From Flammeovirgaceae bacterium UBA976 (GTDB lineage Bacteria > Bacteroidota > Bacteroidia > Cytophagales > Cyclobacteriaceae), in assembly GCA_002292365.1 (NCBI GenBank), contig DBBU01000013.1:1-37174 (forward strand): a DNA stretch of 37,174 bases, read 5' to 3'. Below are positions 7,893 to 16,319 of this stretch, piece after piece. The translations under genes were made by a program, and so were the position numbers. Numbering within the stretch: position 1 is the first letter of the stretch; each line of letters opens with the position of its first letter. The notes below the pieces were generated by a model, which saw only the letters and a list, made by a program, of their open reading frames with translations, was not told the origin of the DNA and made no database searches.

Positions 7893-8669
7893 CTAATCCC
7901 AGCTTGTATCAAGTACTCTCCAAACTGATTGTTTTTTAGCATCTGAAAAATTTCCTAAATCTAATTCATTCACTGCCTTTGAAAAGGCTTGGAAATTTAT
8001 ATCTGAATCCCATTTGCCCTCAGAATATGCTTGAGCATTGATTAGATCTGCAAGAGAGGGAAAACCATCCCATGAGACACCATTATAATTTATCATTTTA
8101 TTATTTTCAGTATGATTGTTCATAACAGTCATACCGAATCCCCAATTTAATCCAGGATTTTTTTCTAGTTGTGGAGTAACGTAAAGCTCCCCCCATAACT
8201 TGTTATTTTCAATGAAACTGATCCAATTAGGAGCTTTATACTCATTCATAATAAAATATTCTGAACCAGTTCCACTCAGCGCAGTAGAGATCACTTGATA
8301 TACTTCCATTGATCCCCCTATCATTTTAAAAGCCGATTCATCAGGTCTTTGAACACGAGCTTTTTTGACATTTCTATCACTCGTCCAATCCCAATTCCAA
8401 TCTTCAAATTGCTTGGGGTTTTTAAAATGGTGAAAAAAGACAAATTGGTTTTGGTTTGTATATGATTGCCACATTTGCCAACCTTCCCATTTCCCGTCTT
8501 CTACTGCTAATTGGGCCATTTTTTTATAAAATTCATTATTTGCTTTTACAAAAGCACCTACATCTCCCTCGACTTCTATGTAATGTGCATTTAATAAAAT
8601 GGGGGTTTCTTGAGCAAATGCAGAACTGAGGAAAATTGTACTAAAAAGTATTAAAATTATTTTTTTCAT
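7893..8669 (-). CDS. Secreted protein of unknown function, two-repeat alpha/beta-barrel-like (paralogue A)
   Basis: The 258-residue protein starts with a clear signal peptide (MKKIILILFSTIFLSSAFAQ) and ends in DTSWD. I do not recognise a named family. It appears to have two related halves. Each begins with a strand, then a helix-rich part, then a W-G motif: HYIEVEGDVGAFVKANNEFY...GWQMWQSY in the first, and NEYKAPNWISF...LNWGFGMTVM in the second. This layout recalls dimeric alpha/beta-barrel (NIPSNAP/ABM-like) proteins. The neighbouring gene at 8808 has the same plan and the same 11-base leader motif, so the two look like diverged duplicates. It is likely periplasmic or extracellular. Confidence 0.75.
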   Translation of the reverse strand: MKKIILILFSTIFLSSAFAQETPILLNAHYIEVEGDVGAFVKANNEFYKKMAQLAVEDGKWEGWQMWQSYTNQNQFVFFHHFKNPKQFEDWNWDWTSDRNVKKARVQRPDESAFKMIGGSMEVYQVISTALSGTGSEYFIMNEYKAPNWISFIENNKLWGELYVTPQLEKNPGLNWGFGMTVMNNHTENNKMINYNGVSWDGFPSLADLINAQAYSEGKWDSDINFQAFSKAVNELDLGNFSDAKKQSVWRVLDTSWD

Positions 8670-8683
8670 TTTTTTTAATTATT

Positions 8684-8694
8684 TAGGTTGATAA
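8684..8694 (-). promoter_or_regulatory. Leader motif shared with the 8808-9590 gene
   Basis: On the minus strand TTATCAACCTA occurs 14 nt before the ATG at 8669. The identical 11-mer lies 13 nt before the ATG at 9590. The position suggests a translation-initiation or mRNA-leader element, or a relic of the duplication that made the two genes. Confidence 0.4.
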
Positions 8695-8807
8695 AAATTT
8701 AAGAAACTTAAAGTAATAAAAAATTTTAATAAAAAAAATTCCTAGAATATAGATATGCCAGGAGTTTTCTTTGAATTTTTTATACAATACTCAATGAGTT
8801 GACACCA

Positions 8808-9590
8808 CTATTGAGCAGTATACACCAAAGTTAATTCTTGGGGAGTATACATTTTTCTTACTTCACTTGTGAGTTCAAATATTTTCTTTGACACAAAATC
8901 ATCAGGCATTTCCAATTCTTTACCATCAATAAACATATTCCAAGCGTTGTGCGTAGGGGCTTCATAAGCAGCTTCATTTCTATCTATAATTCTTGAAAAT
9001 CCCCAAAATCGATGATTTCCCTTCATGACATTCTCTGCAAATCGATCATGATAAAATTCGGTTTCAAATTGCTCGTAATCATCTCTTAATTGTTCCATAG
9101 TAGCTACCATCATTACATCACCTACCTTTATATCACCACCTGTCATGGGTGTTGCAGCAACCAGCTCATGTATGTACGTCCTAACTTCTTTTTTAGGAGC
9201 TTTTGCTAAAATCTTTTCTATCTGTTTGTTAGAGTATTTTCCTTTGAGATCTTTTTTCATTGTGGTCTTCATACTTTCATAACCTTCAGCATATCGATTA
9301 AATTCTTCATCCATTTGCTTCTTTGAAGAAAACTGTTCCATGATCAGATAATCTGGATAGGTACCTGGTTCATATGAATCATCTTGATTCTTTGCTATTT
9401 TCCAAATAGACCAGCCTGTCTTGTGACCCATAGCAATGGACTCTTTGTGATAAGCTTGCCAAACACTTTCCAGTTGGAGATAATCATTTTCCATACCTTC
9501 ATGTAAAACAATATAGCTGGCAGACGCATATTGTGCAAAAGTACTCATAGAAATACTTAAGAAAATAATTAATGTTAATAATCGTTTCAT
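8808..9590 (-). CDS. Secreted protein of unknown function (paralogue B of the 7893 gene)
   Basis: The 260-residue protein has a signal peptide (MKRLLTLIIFLSISMSTFAQ). It shares its layout with the downstream neighbour: an opening strand (ASYIVLHEGMENDYLQLE against AHYIEVEGDVGAFVKANN), a GHKTGWSIWKIAK segment against GKWEGWQMWQSYT, and a second half with HRFWGFSRIID against LNWGFGMTVM. Overall identity is low, so common origin is inferred from order, length, export and the leader motif. A Lys-rich helix lies in the middle (MKKDLKGKYSNKQIEKILAK). The genes are 138 bp apart and probably transcribed in the same direction. No catalytic motif is visible. Confidence 0.75.
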   Translation of the reverse strand: MKRLLTLIIFLSISMSTFAQYASASYIVLHEGMENDYLQLESVWQAYHKESIAMGHKTGWSIWKIAKNQDDSYEPGTYPDYLIMEQFSSKKQMDEEFNRYAEGYESMKTTMKKDLKGKYSNKQIEKILAKAPKKEVRTYIHELVAATPMTGGDIKVGDVMMVATMEQLRDDYEQFETEFYHDRFAENVMKGNHRFWGFSRIIDRNEAAYEAPTHNAWNMFIDGKELEMPDDFVSKKIFELTSEVRKMYTPQELTLVYTAQ

Positions 9591-9603
9591 TGATTGAATT
9601 TTA

Positions 9604-9614
9604 TAGGTTGATAA
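9604..9614 (-). promoter_or_regulatory. Leader motif shared with the 7893-8669 gene
   Basis: TTATCAACCTA on the minus strand, 13 nt before the ATG at 9590, is identical to the 11-mer at 8684-8694. See that entry for the possible meanings. Confidence 0.4.
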
Positions 9615-9758
9615 TAGTGTAAAAAATTGAAGATAATTAAAACTTTATTAAAAATCAAATTAGTGGTATTTATCGTTTTTTTGATGATGATTGGTAATAA
9701 AAAAACTCTTGAAGCACTATGTCCCATTAGTTATCCCATAAATCAAAAAGCATCACTC

Positions 9759-9947
9759 TCACCTCAATAACTCATGAAATACTTCCTTCTTTAGCACCTC
9801 AAAATAAGCCTGAACCTCTCCCAATTTACAACTGTTAATCAAGACTGTACATTGATTTTTTTTTGAAAAATAAAGATTAATGCCTTTACATTCAAGGACC
9901 AGATCGATGAGGAGGAGGGCTGGAGAAAAGAGGGAAAATAATGACAT
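9759..9947 (-). CDS. Doubtful 62-residue ORF, possible gene remnant
   Basis: ATG at 9947 opens a 62-codon frame with a hydrophobic start (MSLFSLFSPALLLIDLVLEC). It continues with a strand-like part, INLYFSKKNQCTVLI, and ends with an amphipathic helix, YFEVLKKEVFHELLR. It reads like the end of a small globular or membrane-anchored domain rather than random sequence. It has no recognised family, no partner and no clear leader. Confidence 0.22.
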   Translation of the reverse strand: MSLFSLFSPALLLIDLVLECKGINLYFSKKNQCTVLINSCKLGEVQAYFEVLKKEVFHELLR

Positions 9948-10033
9948 ATTATAGCACCAAAAAAATTGAAAAAATTGAGTCTATTCCAAACAACGTATCG
10001 GGTGTATAAATTCTTTCTATCAATTTTCTACCT

Positions 10034-10049
10034 GCACTTGGAAAAGTGC
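10034..10049. repeat. Short palindrome, GCACTT / AAGTGC
   Basis: GCACTT-GGAA-AAGTGC is a perfect 6-bp hairpin with a tetraloop, followed on the plus strand by eight A. On the minus strand the T run precedes the stem, so it is not a standard terminator for the porin gene. It may add structure to that transcript's 3' end. Confidence 0.3.
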
Positions 10050-10096
10050 AAAAAAAACGCTCTCCTTACTGTGAGGGGTTATTATTTTTTTTACGT

Positions 10097-11989
10097 CTAA
10101 TCAAAAAATAACCATTTAAATCCAAAATCCAATACCCGCTGCTGTCCTGGGTATTTTGGTGTAACAAAATACCCCCCGTCATTTGGCTGACTTATATGTG
10201 TAGATTTAATAAAAAGAAAAACTTTCTCAATCCGCATATTCCAAAACAGATTGGTTGGATAACTGTATCCTTCAAATATTTTTTCGTCGTTTTGTAGATA
10301 AAACTGTTGGGTTACTGGGTCATAGGCATTGGCATAGTAAGCTGATTTATGGTGAACATCAATACCAATTTGTACTGGAATCGTATGGTTAAACCAACTT
10401 CCCTCCCAGTAAGCTTTCATATTCAGGAAAGTGGTAGGTATTCTAAAGGCATCGCTCTGGCCACCTGAAACTTTGGTAAAGATGACCTCATTTTTAAAAC
10501 GAAAACCATAACTCAGAGTTTTGTTAGTAGGAAGAAAAAGATTGATTTCACCCCCCAGCTGACTGATCAGATTGGCATCAGCGGCAACATTTGGCATTTT
10601 ATCTTGAGCAAAATAGACATAGTTGCTATAAGAGGTTAACGATATTTTAGGAATGAATTGAAATTGCCACCAATTAAAAGACAGAAATCCATTGATTTGA
10701 TTGGAAAATACATTGTCGAAATCATGATCCCATTCATAATGATTGCCAAAAAAGCGTTGCTTCAATGAAGAGGGCTGATAAAGCATACTTTTATACTCTA
10801 AATTAATTAATTCACTCTTCAATGATCCCTTAAAATTATATTCACCCGTTTGCATGAGTTCTGCTGATCCTTGAATTTCAAAAATCTCTTTCCATCTAAA
10901 ATCAACCCTACCCCCTAGGTAATTTTCTACTTTTCTAGACATGGGATTAAAATACAGTGCTTCATGTTTGACCACTCTGTTTTTGATATAAAACCGATAA
11001 AAAATAGAAGACAGTTTTCCAATCAAGCCGACCTCATTGGAGAGGGTACGAAAAGTGGACTTGTGATAAGTACTGTCCGGATCAATCAAAAACTGATCAT
11101 AATAATCCTTGTAATCACCTCCTCCTCCATTGTTCTCATTAAAGTCACTGAACAAGTTTACCTGCTTCCCTTGATCAAATTGATGATACAATTGAAAGTT
11201 TTTGAATAAATCATATTGCTGGTACAAATGAAAAGTTATTCTTGAATCCTTTACTTTGGCATTTTCTAGAAAAATAGAATTATTTTCATACTGAAATTTA
11301 TCTTCTTTATCTATCAAAGAATCTACATCATCAAAGTACAAACCTCCTGTTTCATCCACGTCATTGTTGAAGGAAATCAGATTAAATAAGACTTGATAAG
11401 GCTTATTGGGATGCCTGTAACTAGAATGTACATTCAAAACCGTATTGATCACATTTCTATCATTAATCGTTTCGGTTCCAATTTGTTTATCAGCTGTACT
11501 TCGGAAATACTCAAAGCCAAAATTCCAATCAGGCTGAATGTTTTGTGTAAAACTAAAGTTGGCTAAGGACCTGTTTTTTCCACCAAATACTACATTTAAT
11601 TTCATAAAAGGCGACTTGGTATCATAATATTGAATATCAGTGGGCCGCGTAGTCAAAGGATCAAAAGCATGGTAACCTGCATGGGCACCAATGGCATTGG
11701 GCAAGTCATAAAATACAGGAAACAACGCGGTACCTATATTTCCCAAATTTTGTAGTTTATAATCTGACCTACCATAAGCGGTAAATTGGTCTAATTTTCC
11801 AACAAGGGTATCAATAAAAACCAATCTCTTATCATTGGATTTCAAGTTTTCCTCCAAAATTACGTTCAAAGTTGAGGGGCCATAGACTAAAATAGTAGAA
11901 TCATCTAGGATTTGCGAAAAACTAGAGGAAGGCAACCCTATGAGGAGGGCAAGCATTAAAATTGACTTTAAAAATACAATTCTCAACAT
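10097..11989 (-). CDS. Putative outer-membrane porin (Porin_10 type)
   Basis: The 630-residue protein has a signal peptide (about residues 1-26, ending SSSFSQ). A beta-rich body follows, with many alternating aromatic strands and a C-terminal Phe region (VLDFGFKWLFFD) typical of outer-membrane barrels. The segments DIQYYDTKSPFMKLNVVFGG and FSFTQNIQPDWNFGFEY are characteristic of the Bacteroidota putative porin family. The ATG at 11989 overlaps the lpxK stop by one base (TGATG), so it is translationally coupled to lpxK. A TTG one codon upstream was rejected as the start. The channel substrate is unknown. Confidence 0.85.
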   Translation of the reverse strand: MLRIVFLKSILMLALLIGLPSSSFSQILDDSTILVYGPSTLNVILEENLKSNDKRLVFIDTLVGKLDQFTAYGRSDYKLQNLGNIGTALFPVFYDLPNAIGAHAGYHAFDPLTTRPTDIQYYDTKSPFMKLNVVFGGKNRSLANFSFTQNIQPDWNFGFEYFRSTADKQIGTETINDRNVINTVLNVHSSYRHPNKPYQVLFNLISFNNDVDETGGLYFDDVDSLIDKEDKFQYENNSIFLENAKVKDSRITFHLYQQYDLFKNFQLYHQFDQGKQVNLFSDFNENNGGGGDYKDYYDQFLIDPDSTYHKSTFRTLSNEVGLIGKLSSIFYRFYIKNRVVKHEALYFNPMSRKVENYLGGRVDFRWKEIFEIQGSAELMQTGEYNFKGSLKSELINLEYKSMLYQPSSLKQRFFGNHYEWDHDFDNVFSNQINGFLSFNWWQFQFIPKISLTSYSNYVYFAQDKMPNVAADANLISQLGGEINLFLPTNKTLSYGFRFKNEVIFTKVSGGQSDAFRIPTTFLNMKAYWEGSWFNHTIPVQIGIDVHHKSAYYANAYDPVTQQFYLQNDEKIFEGYSYPTNLFWNMRIEKVFLFIKSTHISQPNDGGYFVTPKYPGQQRVLDFGFKWLFFD

Positions 11990-13020
11990 CAATACTTTGG
12001 ATATTTTTTCATAGTATCGTCGACCAGTTTCAGAAAATTTGACTGACCTTTAATGAATTTAATTTCAATGGGCAAATAAAAACAACTTTCAGTGATTAGG
12101 TTTTTAAAATGATCCAGTTTGATGAAATCTTTTTCAGTGGTCACGAGCATGGCCTCATGATGTGCCATAACCTCGACAATTTTATTAATCTCATCTGCCT
12201 TATAATCATGATGATCTGCAAATTCATAAAACTCAACTACCTCAAAATTTGATTTTAAGTAAGATTCAAATACCTGGTTATCCGCAATTCCTCCGATCCC
12301 AATGACTTTTTGTTTGGCCTTTGCTGTTCCAAAAGAAATGAGAGGTGCATACGCTATGTGGGTAAAAAAAATAGGTGCGTCGGGATGATACGATCGTGTC
12401 CTTGCAATCATTTGCTGCTGTTCTTGGTCACTCATATCAACCGGAGCTTTGGTGAAGCAGATAATATCTGCCCGACGTGCCCCTTGACGCGCCTCCCTCA
12501 ACCGACCGGTTGGTAACAAAAAATCGTCAAAAAAAGGACGTTTACATGTCGAAAGTAATATAGATAAGCTAGGCTCAACTGATCGGTGTTGATAAGCATC
12601 ATCCAGTAAAATCACATCAATATCATTATTTTCTGCCAAGAGATAAGGAATGCCAGTGCCTCGATCTTCGGCTACAGCTACTGAAATTTGATCTCCATAT
12701 TTTTTTTGATAGACCATCGGCTCATCACCCAAGGTTTCTGCCGTATCTGAGGAACTACCCAATCGAAACCCACGCGTTTTTCTCCCATAACCCCTACTTA
12801 ATGTGGCAATTTCCCTATTTTTACTCAAAAAATGTTGAATCAAAAAATCGATCATAGGCGACTTCCCCGTTCCTCCCACCTCAAGATTTCCAACACCAAT
12901 AACATTCGTTTCAAATTTTATTGACGTTCTCTGTTTAATGTTATATAAATGATTGCGAAATCTTGTAATAAGATTGTATATTAACGCAAAAGGAAATAAA
13001 ATAAGTTGCCACCAAGCCAT
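11989..13020 (-). CDS. lpxK: Tetraacyldisaccharide 4'-kinase
   Basis: LpxK phosphorylates the 4' position of the lipid A disaccharide precursor at the inner membrane. From the ATG at 13020 the 343-residue protein opens with the usual membrane-associated helix (MAWWQLILFPFALIYNLITR). A variant Walker A loop follows (GNLEVGGTGKSP), then ATLSRGYGRKTRGFR, the GDEP motif and VILLDDAYQHR, where the usual residue is DDGFQHR. A TTG four codons earlier is unlikely as the start because it would run into the divergent Nif3-type gene's start region. Only 12 bp separate the two ATGs. The gene is coupled to the downstream porin. Confidence 0.95.
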   Translation of the reverse strand: MAWWQLILFPFALIYNLITRFRNHLYNIKQRTSIKFETNVIGVGNLEVGGTGKSPMIDFLIQHFLSKNREIATLSRGYGRKTRGFRLGSSSDTAETLGDEPMVYQKKYGDQISVAVAEDRGTGIPYLLAENNDIDVILLDDAYQHRSVEPSLSILLSTCKRPFFDDFLLPTGRLREARQGARRADIICFTKAPVDMSDQEQQQMIARTRSYHPDAPIFFTHIAYAPLISFGTAKAKQKVIGIGGIADNQVFESYLKSNFEVVEFYEFADHHDYKADEINKIVEVMAHHEAMLVTTEKDFIKLDHFKNLITESCFYLPIEIKFIKGQSNFLKLVDDTMKKYPKY

Positions 13021-13032
13021 AAAACATATCAA

Positions 13033-14127
13033 ATGAAGGTCAAAGATATTACGAAAAGCTTACAAGAATGGGCTCCCCTGCCTTTTCAAGAATCTTATGA
13101 TAATTCGGGTCTCATCGTTGGAGATGAAGAGATGCCCATTAAGGGCTGTCTGATCTCTCTCGACCTCACTGAATCAGTCATAGAGGAAGCATTAAAAAAC
13201 CAATGCAATATGATCATCTCTCACCATCCCATTGTATTCAAGGGTATTAAAAAGCTATCTGGAAGTCATTGGGTAAATCGATGTTTGATTAAAGCCATAA
13301 AAAATGATTTGGCTATATATGCCATTCATACAAATTTAGATAATGTTATGCATGGAGTTAATGGAATGATTGCCCATAGACTCAAATTGATAAACAGACA
13401 AGTCCTTCGTCCCATGACGAATACACTACACAAGCTGGTAACATTTGTGCCAATTAAGTACAAATCCAAGATACTAAAGGCACTGCATCAAGCGGGAGCG
13501 GGTGATATCGGCAATTACAAAGAATGCAGTTTTAACACCACGGGAGAAGGTGTTTTTAAACCTGCAGCGGATGCAAACCCTACTTTGGGTAGCTTAGATA
13601 AGCTTGAATCTGTAAAAGAAAGTAGAATTGAAGTGATTTTACCCCGTCATAAAAAAGATATCGTCTTATCTATGCTCAAGTCTGCACATCCATATGAGGA
13701 AGTTGCCTACTATTTAACTTCATTAGAAAATAATCAAGAAAATTTAGGGGCTGGTTTAATAGGTCAATTATCAAATCCTATTCCGATCATGGATTTTCTT
13801 GATCATCTCAAATCATCAATGGATCTAAAGCATATTCGGCATACACCCTTAATAAGTAAGAATGTTGAAAAAATTGCTGTTTGTGGGGGTTCTGGAAGCT
13901 TTTTACTTAATGATGCTTGTACATTAGGAGCAGATATTTTCATCAGCTCCGACTTTAAATATCATGACTTTTTTGAAGCAGATGGTCGAATAACCATTGC
14001 CGATATTGGACATTATGAAAGCGAAGTATTCACAAAGCAATTGTTATGTGATTTTTTAAATGAAAAATTCACTAATATTGCAGTTCGTTTATCTGAGGTA
14101 AATACAAATCCAATAAATTATCTTTAA
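13033..14127 (+). CDS. Nif3-like dinuclear metal centre hexameric protein
   Basis: The 364-residue protein is the long form of the Nif3/DUF34 family (GTP cyclohydrolase 1 type 2-like), in which a PII/CutA-like domain is inserted between the two Nif3 halves. Metal-binding stretches are visible: MIISHHPIVFKG, YAIHTNLDNV, and near the C-terminus FISSDFKYHDF and IADIGHYESE. The insert lies at about residues 135-235, ending AHPYEEVAYYL. The family forms hexameric rings with two metals per subunit; its true reaction is unsettled, and metal insertion or metal-related repair has been proposed. The upstream TTG at 13006 lies inside lpxK and was rejected. A zinc-ribbon protein gene follows 6 bp later. 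Confidence 0.93.
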   Translation: MKVKDITKSLQEWAPLPFQESYDNSGLIVGDEEMPIKGCLISLDLTESVIEEALKNQCNMIISHHPIVFKGIKKLSGSHWVNRCLIKAIKNDLAIYAIHTNLDNVMHGVNGMIAHRLKLINRQVLRPMTNTLHKLVTFVPIKYKSKILKALHQAGAGDIGNYKECSFNTTGEGVFKPAADANPTLGSLDKLESVKESRIEVILPRHKKDIVLSMLKSAHPYEEVAYYLTSLENNQENLGAGLIGQLSNPIPIMDFLDHLKSSMDLKHIRHTPLISKNVEKIAVCGGSGSFLLNDACTLGADIFISSDFKYHDFFEADGRITIADIGHYESEVFTKQLLCDFLNEKFTNIAVRLSEVNTNPINYL

Positions 14128-14133
14128 TTCTGC

Positions 14134-14934
14134 ATGGAACATTCGGTAGCAAAAAAATTAGAAGCATTATCCAAATTACAAAAAATTGACATCGATTTAG
14201 ATGAATTAATCAAGATCAGAGGTGCACTTCCTGAAGAAGTAATGGATCTTGAAGATGAGATTACAGGTTATCAAACAAGAGTTGAAAAACAAAATCAAGA
14301 CTTGATTGACGTCGAGAGCCTAATTGAAAACAACAAAACCTTCATCAAAGATGCTGAGAAATTCATAAAAAAATATGAAGAACAGCAGATGAATGTTCGA
14401 AACAATCGAGAATATGATGCCATCACCAAAGAAATGGAACTGCAGCATCTTGAAATCCAAATTCTCGAAAAGAAGATCAAAGAGGCGTATGGTAAAATTG
14501 AACTGAAGAACACAGAGATAGAAGAAACCAAGCATCGTCTTGAAGAAAGAGAAAAAGATCTTATCGACAAGAAAAAAGAGCTTTCAACCATTACTGCTGA
14601 ATCAGAAGAAGATGAAAAAAAATATCTGAAATCAAGAGAATCTTTAGCTAAAAAAGTAGATGCACAGCTGCTTGTGTCTTATGAGCGTACCAGAAAAAAT
14701 ATGCGAAATGGACTCGCTGTAGTACCGGTTAATCGAAATGCCTGCGGAGGATGTTTTAACATCGTCCCTGCTCAAAAGCAAGCGGAAGTTCGAGAAAAGA
14801 AAAAGATCATTATTTGTGAGCATTGCGGTAGAATCTTAGCAGATGTCATTGAAGTCATTGAGCCTGAAGTAGTGCCCAAAAGAAGAACCAAGCGAGCCAC
14901 CACTAAGAAGGTAGCGGCAAAGAAGAGTAGTTAA
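14134..14934 (+). CDS. Coiled-coil protein with C4 zinc ribbon (zf-RING_7/CT398-like)
   Basis: The 266-residue protein is a long alpha-helical hairpin (about residues 10-180, heptad-rich, as in EEQQMNVRNNREYDAITKEM). A C4 zinc ribbon follows, with CGGC and CEHCG at about residues 204-232. It ends in a Lys/Arg/Thr-rich basic tail (KRRTKRATTKKVAAKKSS). The NVRNNREYDA signature and the ribbon are characteristic of the family. It often sits directly after a Nif3-type gene, as here (6-bp gap), so the two very likely work together. Nucleic-acid binding is plausible from the ribbon and the basic tail, but the function is not established. Confidence 0.9.
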   Translation: MEHSVAKKLEALSKLQKIDIDLDELIKIRGALPEEVMDLEDEITGYQTRVEKQNQDLIDVESLIENNKTFIKDAEKFIKKYEEQQMNVRNNREYDAITKEMELQHLEIQILEKKIKEAYGKIELKNTEIEETKHRLEEREKDLIDKKKELSTITAESEEDEKKYLKSRESLAKKVDAQLLVSYERTRKNMRNGLAVVPVNRNACGGCFNIVPAQKQAEVREKKKIIICEHCGRILADVIEVIEPEVVPKRRTKRATTKKVAAKKSS

Positions 14935-14968
14935 TTTATTCCAGAAGTATTAAAGAGCTAGTTCTTAA

Positions 14969-15523
14969 TCAATGAACCCCCAGTTCTGGATACTTTCCAG
15001 TGAAATTTTTATAGTATCCCTTCATCATTTCGATGTCTTTTAAGACATCTCCGGTAGGTACAAACGGCTCTTTTAGCTCAACGAGCTTTCTTTTAAAATC
15101 AAAACCAGCCATGACAATAGGCACCTTCGCTTTCAACGCTATAAAATAGAATCCTGTCTTCCACTCTTTTTGATAATTTCTGGTTCCTTCAGGAGCAATA
15201 ACCATCACAAATTCTTCATTTTTTTGAAACAGTTCAGCGACATTATCCACAACATTTGACTTGGTAGTGCGATTCACTGGATGTCCTCCACAGTAACGCA
15301 TGACTTGTCCAACAATGGGGAGGTCAAACAGGGATTTTTTCCCCAAAAATTGACCTTCTAATCCTACAATATTTTTTGCAGCAATACCTACTAAAAAATC
15401 CCATCCACTGGTATGAGGAGCCACAGTAATCATATACTTTTTGATCTTAGGAGGATTTCCCACTACTTTCCATCCTAAAATCCAAAAACAAAGTTTAAAA
15501 AAATTCCGTTTAATTTCGGACAT
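14969..15523 (-). CDS. 1-acyl-sn-glycerol-3-phosphate acyltransferase-like protein (PlsC family)
   Basis: The 184-residue protein has the acyltransferase motifs H37-x4-D42 (HTSGWD) and APEGTR at residues 110-115. A substrate-binding block, CGGHPVNR, lies at 78-85. It has a short hydrophobic N-terminus (FFKLCFWILGWKVVG) for membrane association. It is shorter than standard PlsC (about 240 residues) and belongs to the compact group often annotated simply as acyltransferase. It would transfer an acyl chain to a lysophospholipid or related lipid at the inner membrane. It is convergent with the zinc-ribbon gene. Confidence 0.85.
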   Translation of the reverse strand: MSEIKRNFFKLCFWILGWKVVGNPPKIKKYMITVAPHTSGWDFLVGIAAKNIVGLEGQFLGKKSLFDLPIVGQVMRYCGGHPVNRTTKSNVVDNVAELFQKNEEFVMVIAPEGTRNYQKEWKTGFYFIALKAKVPIVMAGFDFKRKLVELKEPFVPTGDVLKDIEMMKGYYKNFTGKYPELGVH

Positions 15524-15664
15524 AACTAATTATTAAACATTCAGATTTCCCATTACTCAACTACTGTTAGGCCTAATTATAACCTGTATAAGATATTTTG
15601 TCTAGCCTTTTAAAAATCAAAAATGATAGCTGGATAATTCAGTAGGCTCTCAAAGTAAACCTAA

Positions 15665-16295
15665 TTTTTTTATTTTAAGTCTATCTCTAAAAGAAATAGC
15701 CAAGAGCCAAAAACGCTCGAGTTGCTTTTTCCAATTTCCACTGGTCCGCATTATCCTATAGGATTGCAATGCAGACTAATCACATAATTACATTTTTTTT
15801 CAAAGTCTCAATCGGTAAGTTATTTAATAAACCTCTATCAACATAAGCGACACCCTTGATTTTTACAGGACTAAAAACTACAGGAATACTACAAGATGCT
15901 ATCAGGAGTTTACATAATTCCACTTTTTTAAAATATTTAATTCTTCCTTTTTTCATATCAGTAGCAACTATCACCAATGGAGTATGAAGAGATGAAAAAT
16001 CATCTACAGGGAGATGAATACTTAGAAAGTGAATAACTTTCTCCAATTTTAAAAGGGGCTGTCAATTGAAAGCTGGTCTAAAGAAGCTAAAGTAATTAAG
16101 GCTATTGAGAATTTTCAAAATTTCTTTGGGCATGATACCTTGACAATAGAGCGCCCCAATGATGATGCCCGCACTGCTTCCAGCAATCCGACTGAAAGAA
16201 AACCCTTGTTCAATAAGCGCTTGCATCATATCCAAATGGGCAGCACTGCGACGCCCCCCTTCCATAAAGGGCCAGACCGATGCTGTTTCCTTCAC
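15665..16295 (-). pseudogene. Patatin-like phospholipase pseudogene
   Basis: Patatin pieces lie in order with several lesions. The nucleophile motif GSSAG is intact (IAGSSAGIIIGALYCQG). The oxyanion region that should read GGGxRG is scrambled over different frames (EGGRRSAAHL; GLAL appears only in a shifted frame). An in-frame TGA at 16062 follows RPAFN where the family continues, and the same frame then resumes with LLKLEKVIHFLSIHLPVDDF. The catalytic dyad motif reads VDRG instead of VDGG. After a stop at 15780 the C-terminal part persists as ISLHCNPIG and, shifted, NWKKQLERFWLLAISFRDR. It follows accA on the same strand. It cannot make an active esterase. Confidence 0.8.
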
Positions 16296-16319
16296 GAGAT
16301 CTGACCATTGTTCAAGGCA

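Larger units (their letters stand above)
9591..10096. other. AT-rich intergenic region with only a weak ORF and a small palindrome
   Basis: Between the secreted-protein gene and the porin gene I see only the doubtful 62-codon frame at 9759 and the palindrome at 10034. Just beyond the porin stop, the minus strand has CCCCTC and GAGAG elements followed by eight T, which could be a weak terminator. Confidence 0.4.

Noticed and set aside
13006..13032. TTG-initiated N-terminal extensions of the Nif3-type gene (13006) and lpxK (13032)
   Set aside because: They would make the divergent genes overlap; the ATGs at 13033 and 13020 give the family-typical N-termini.
14295..14591. Ser/Phe-rich antisense frames opposite the zinc-ribbon coiled-coil gene
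   Set aside because: These are mirror frames of a Glu/Lys-rich coiled coil and have no protein features of their own.
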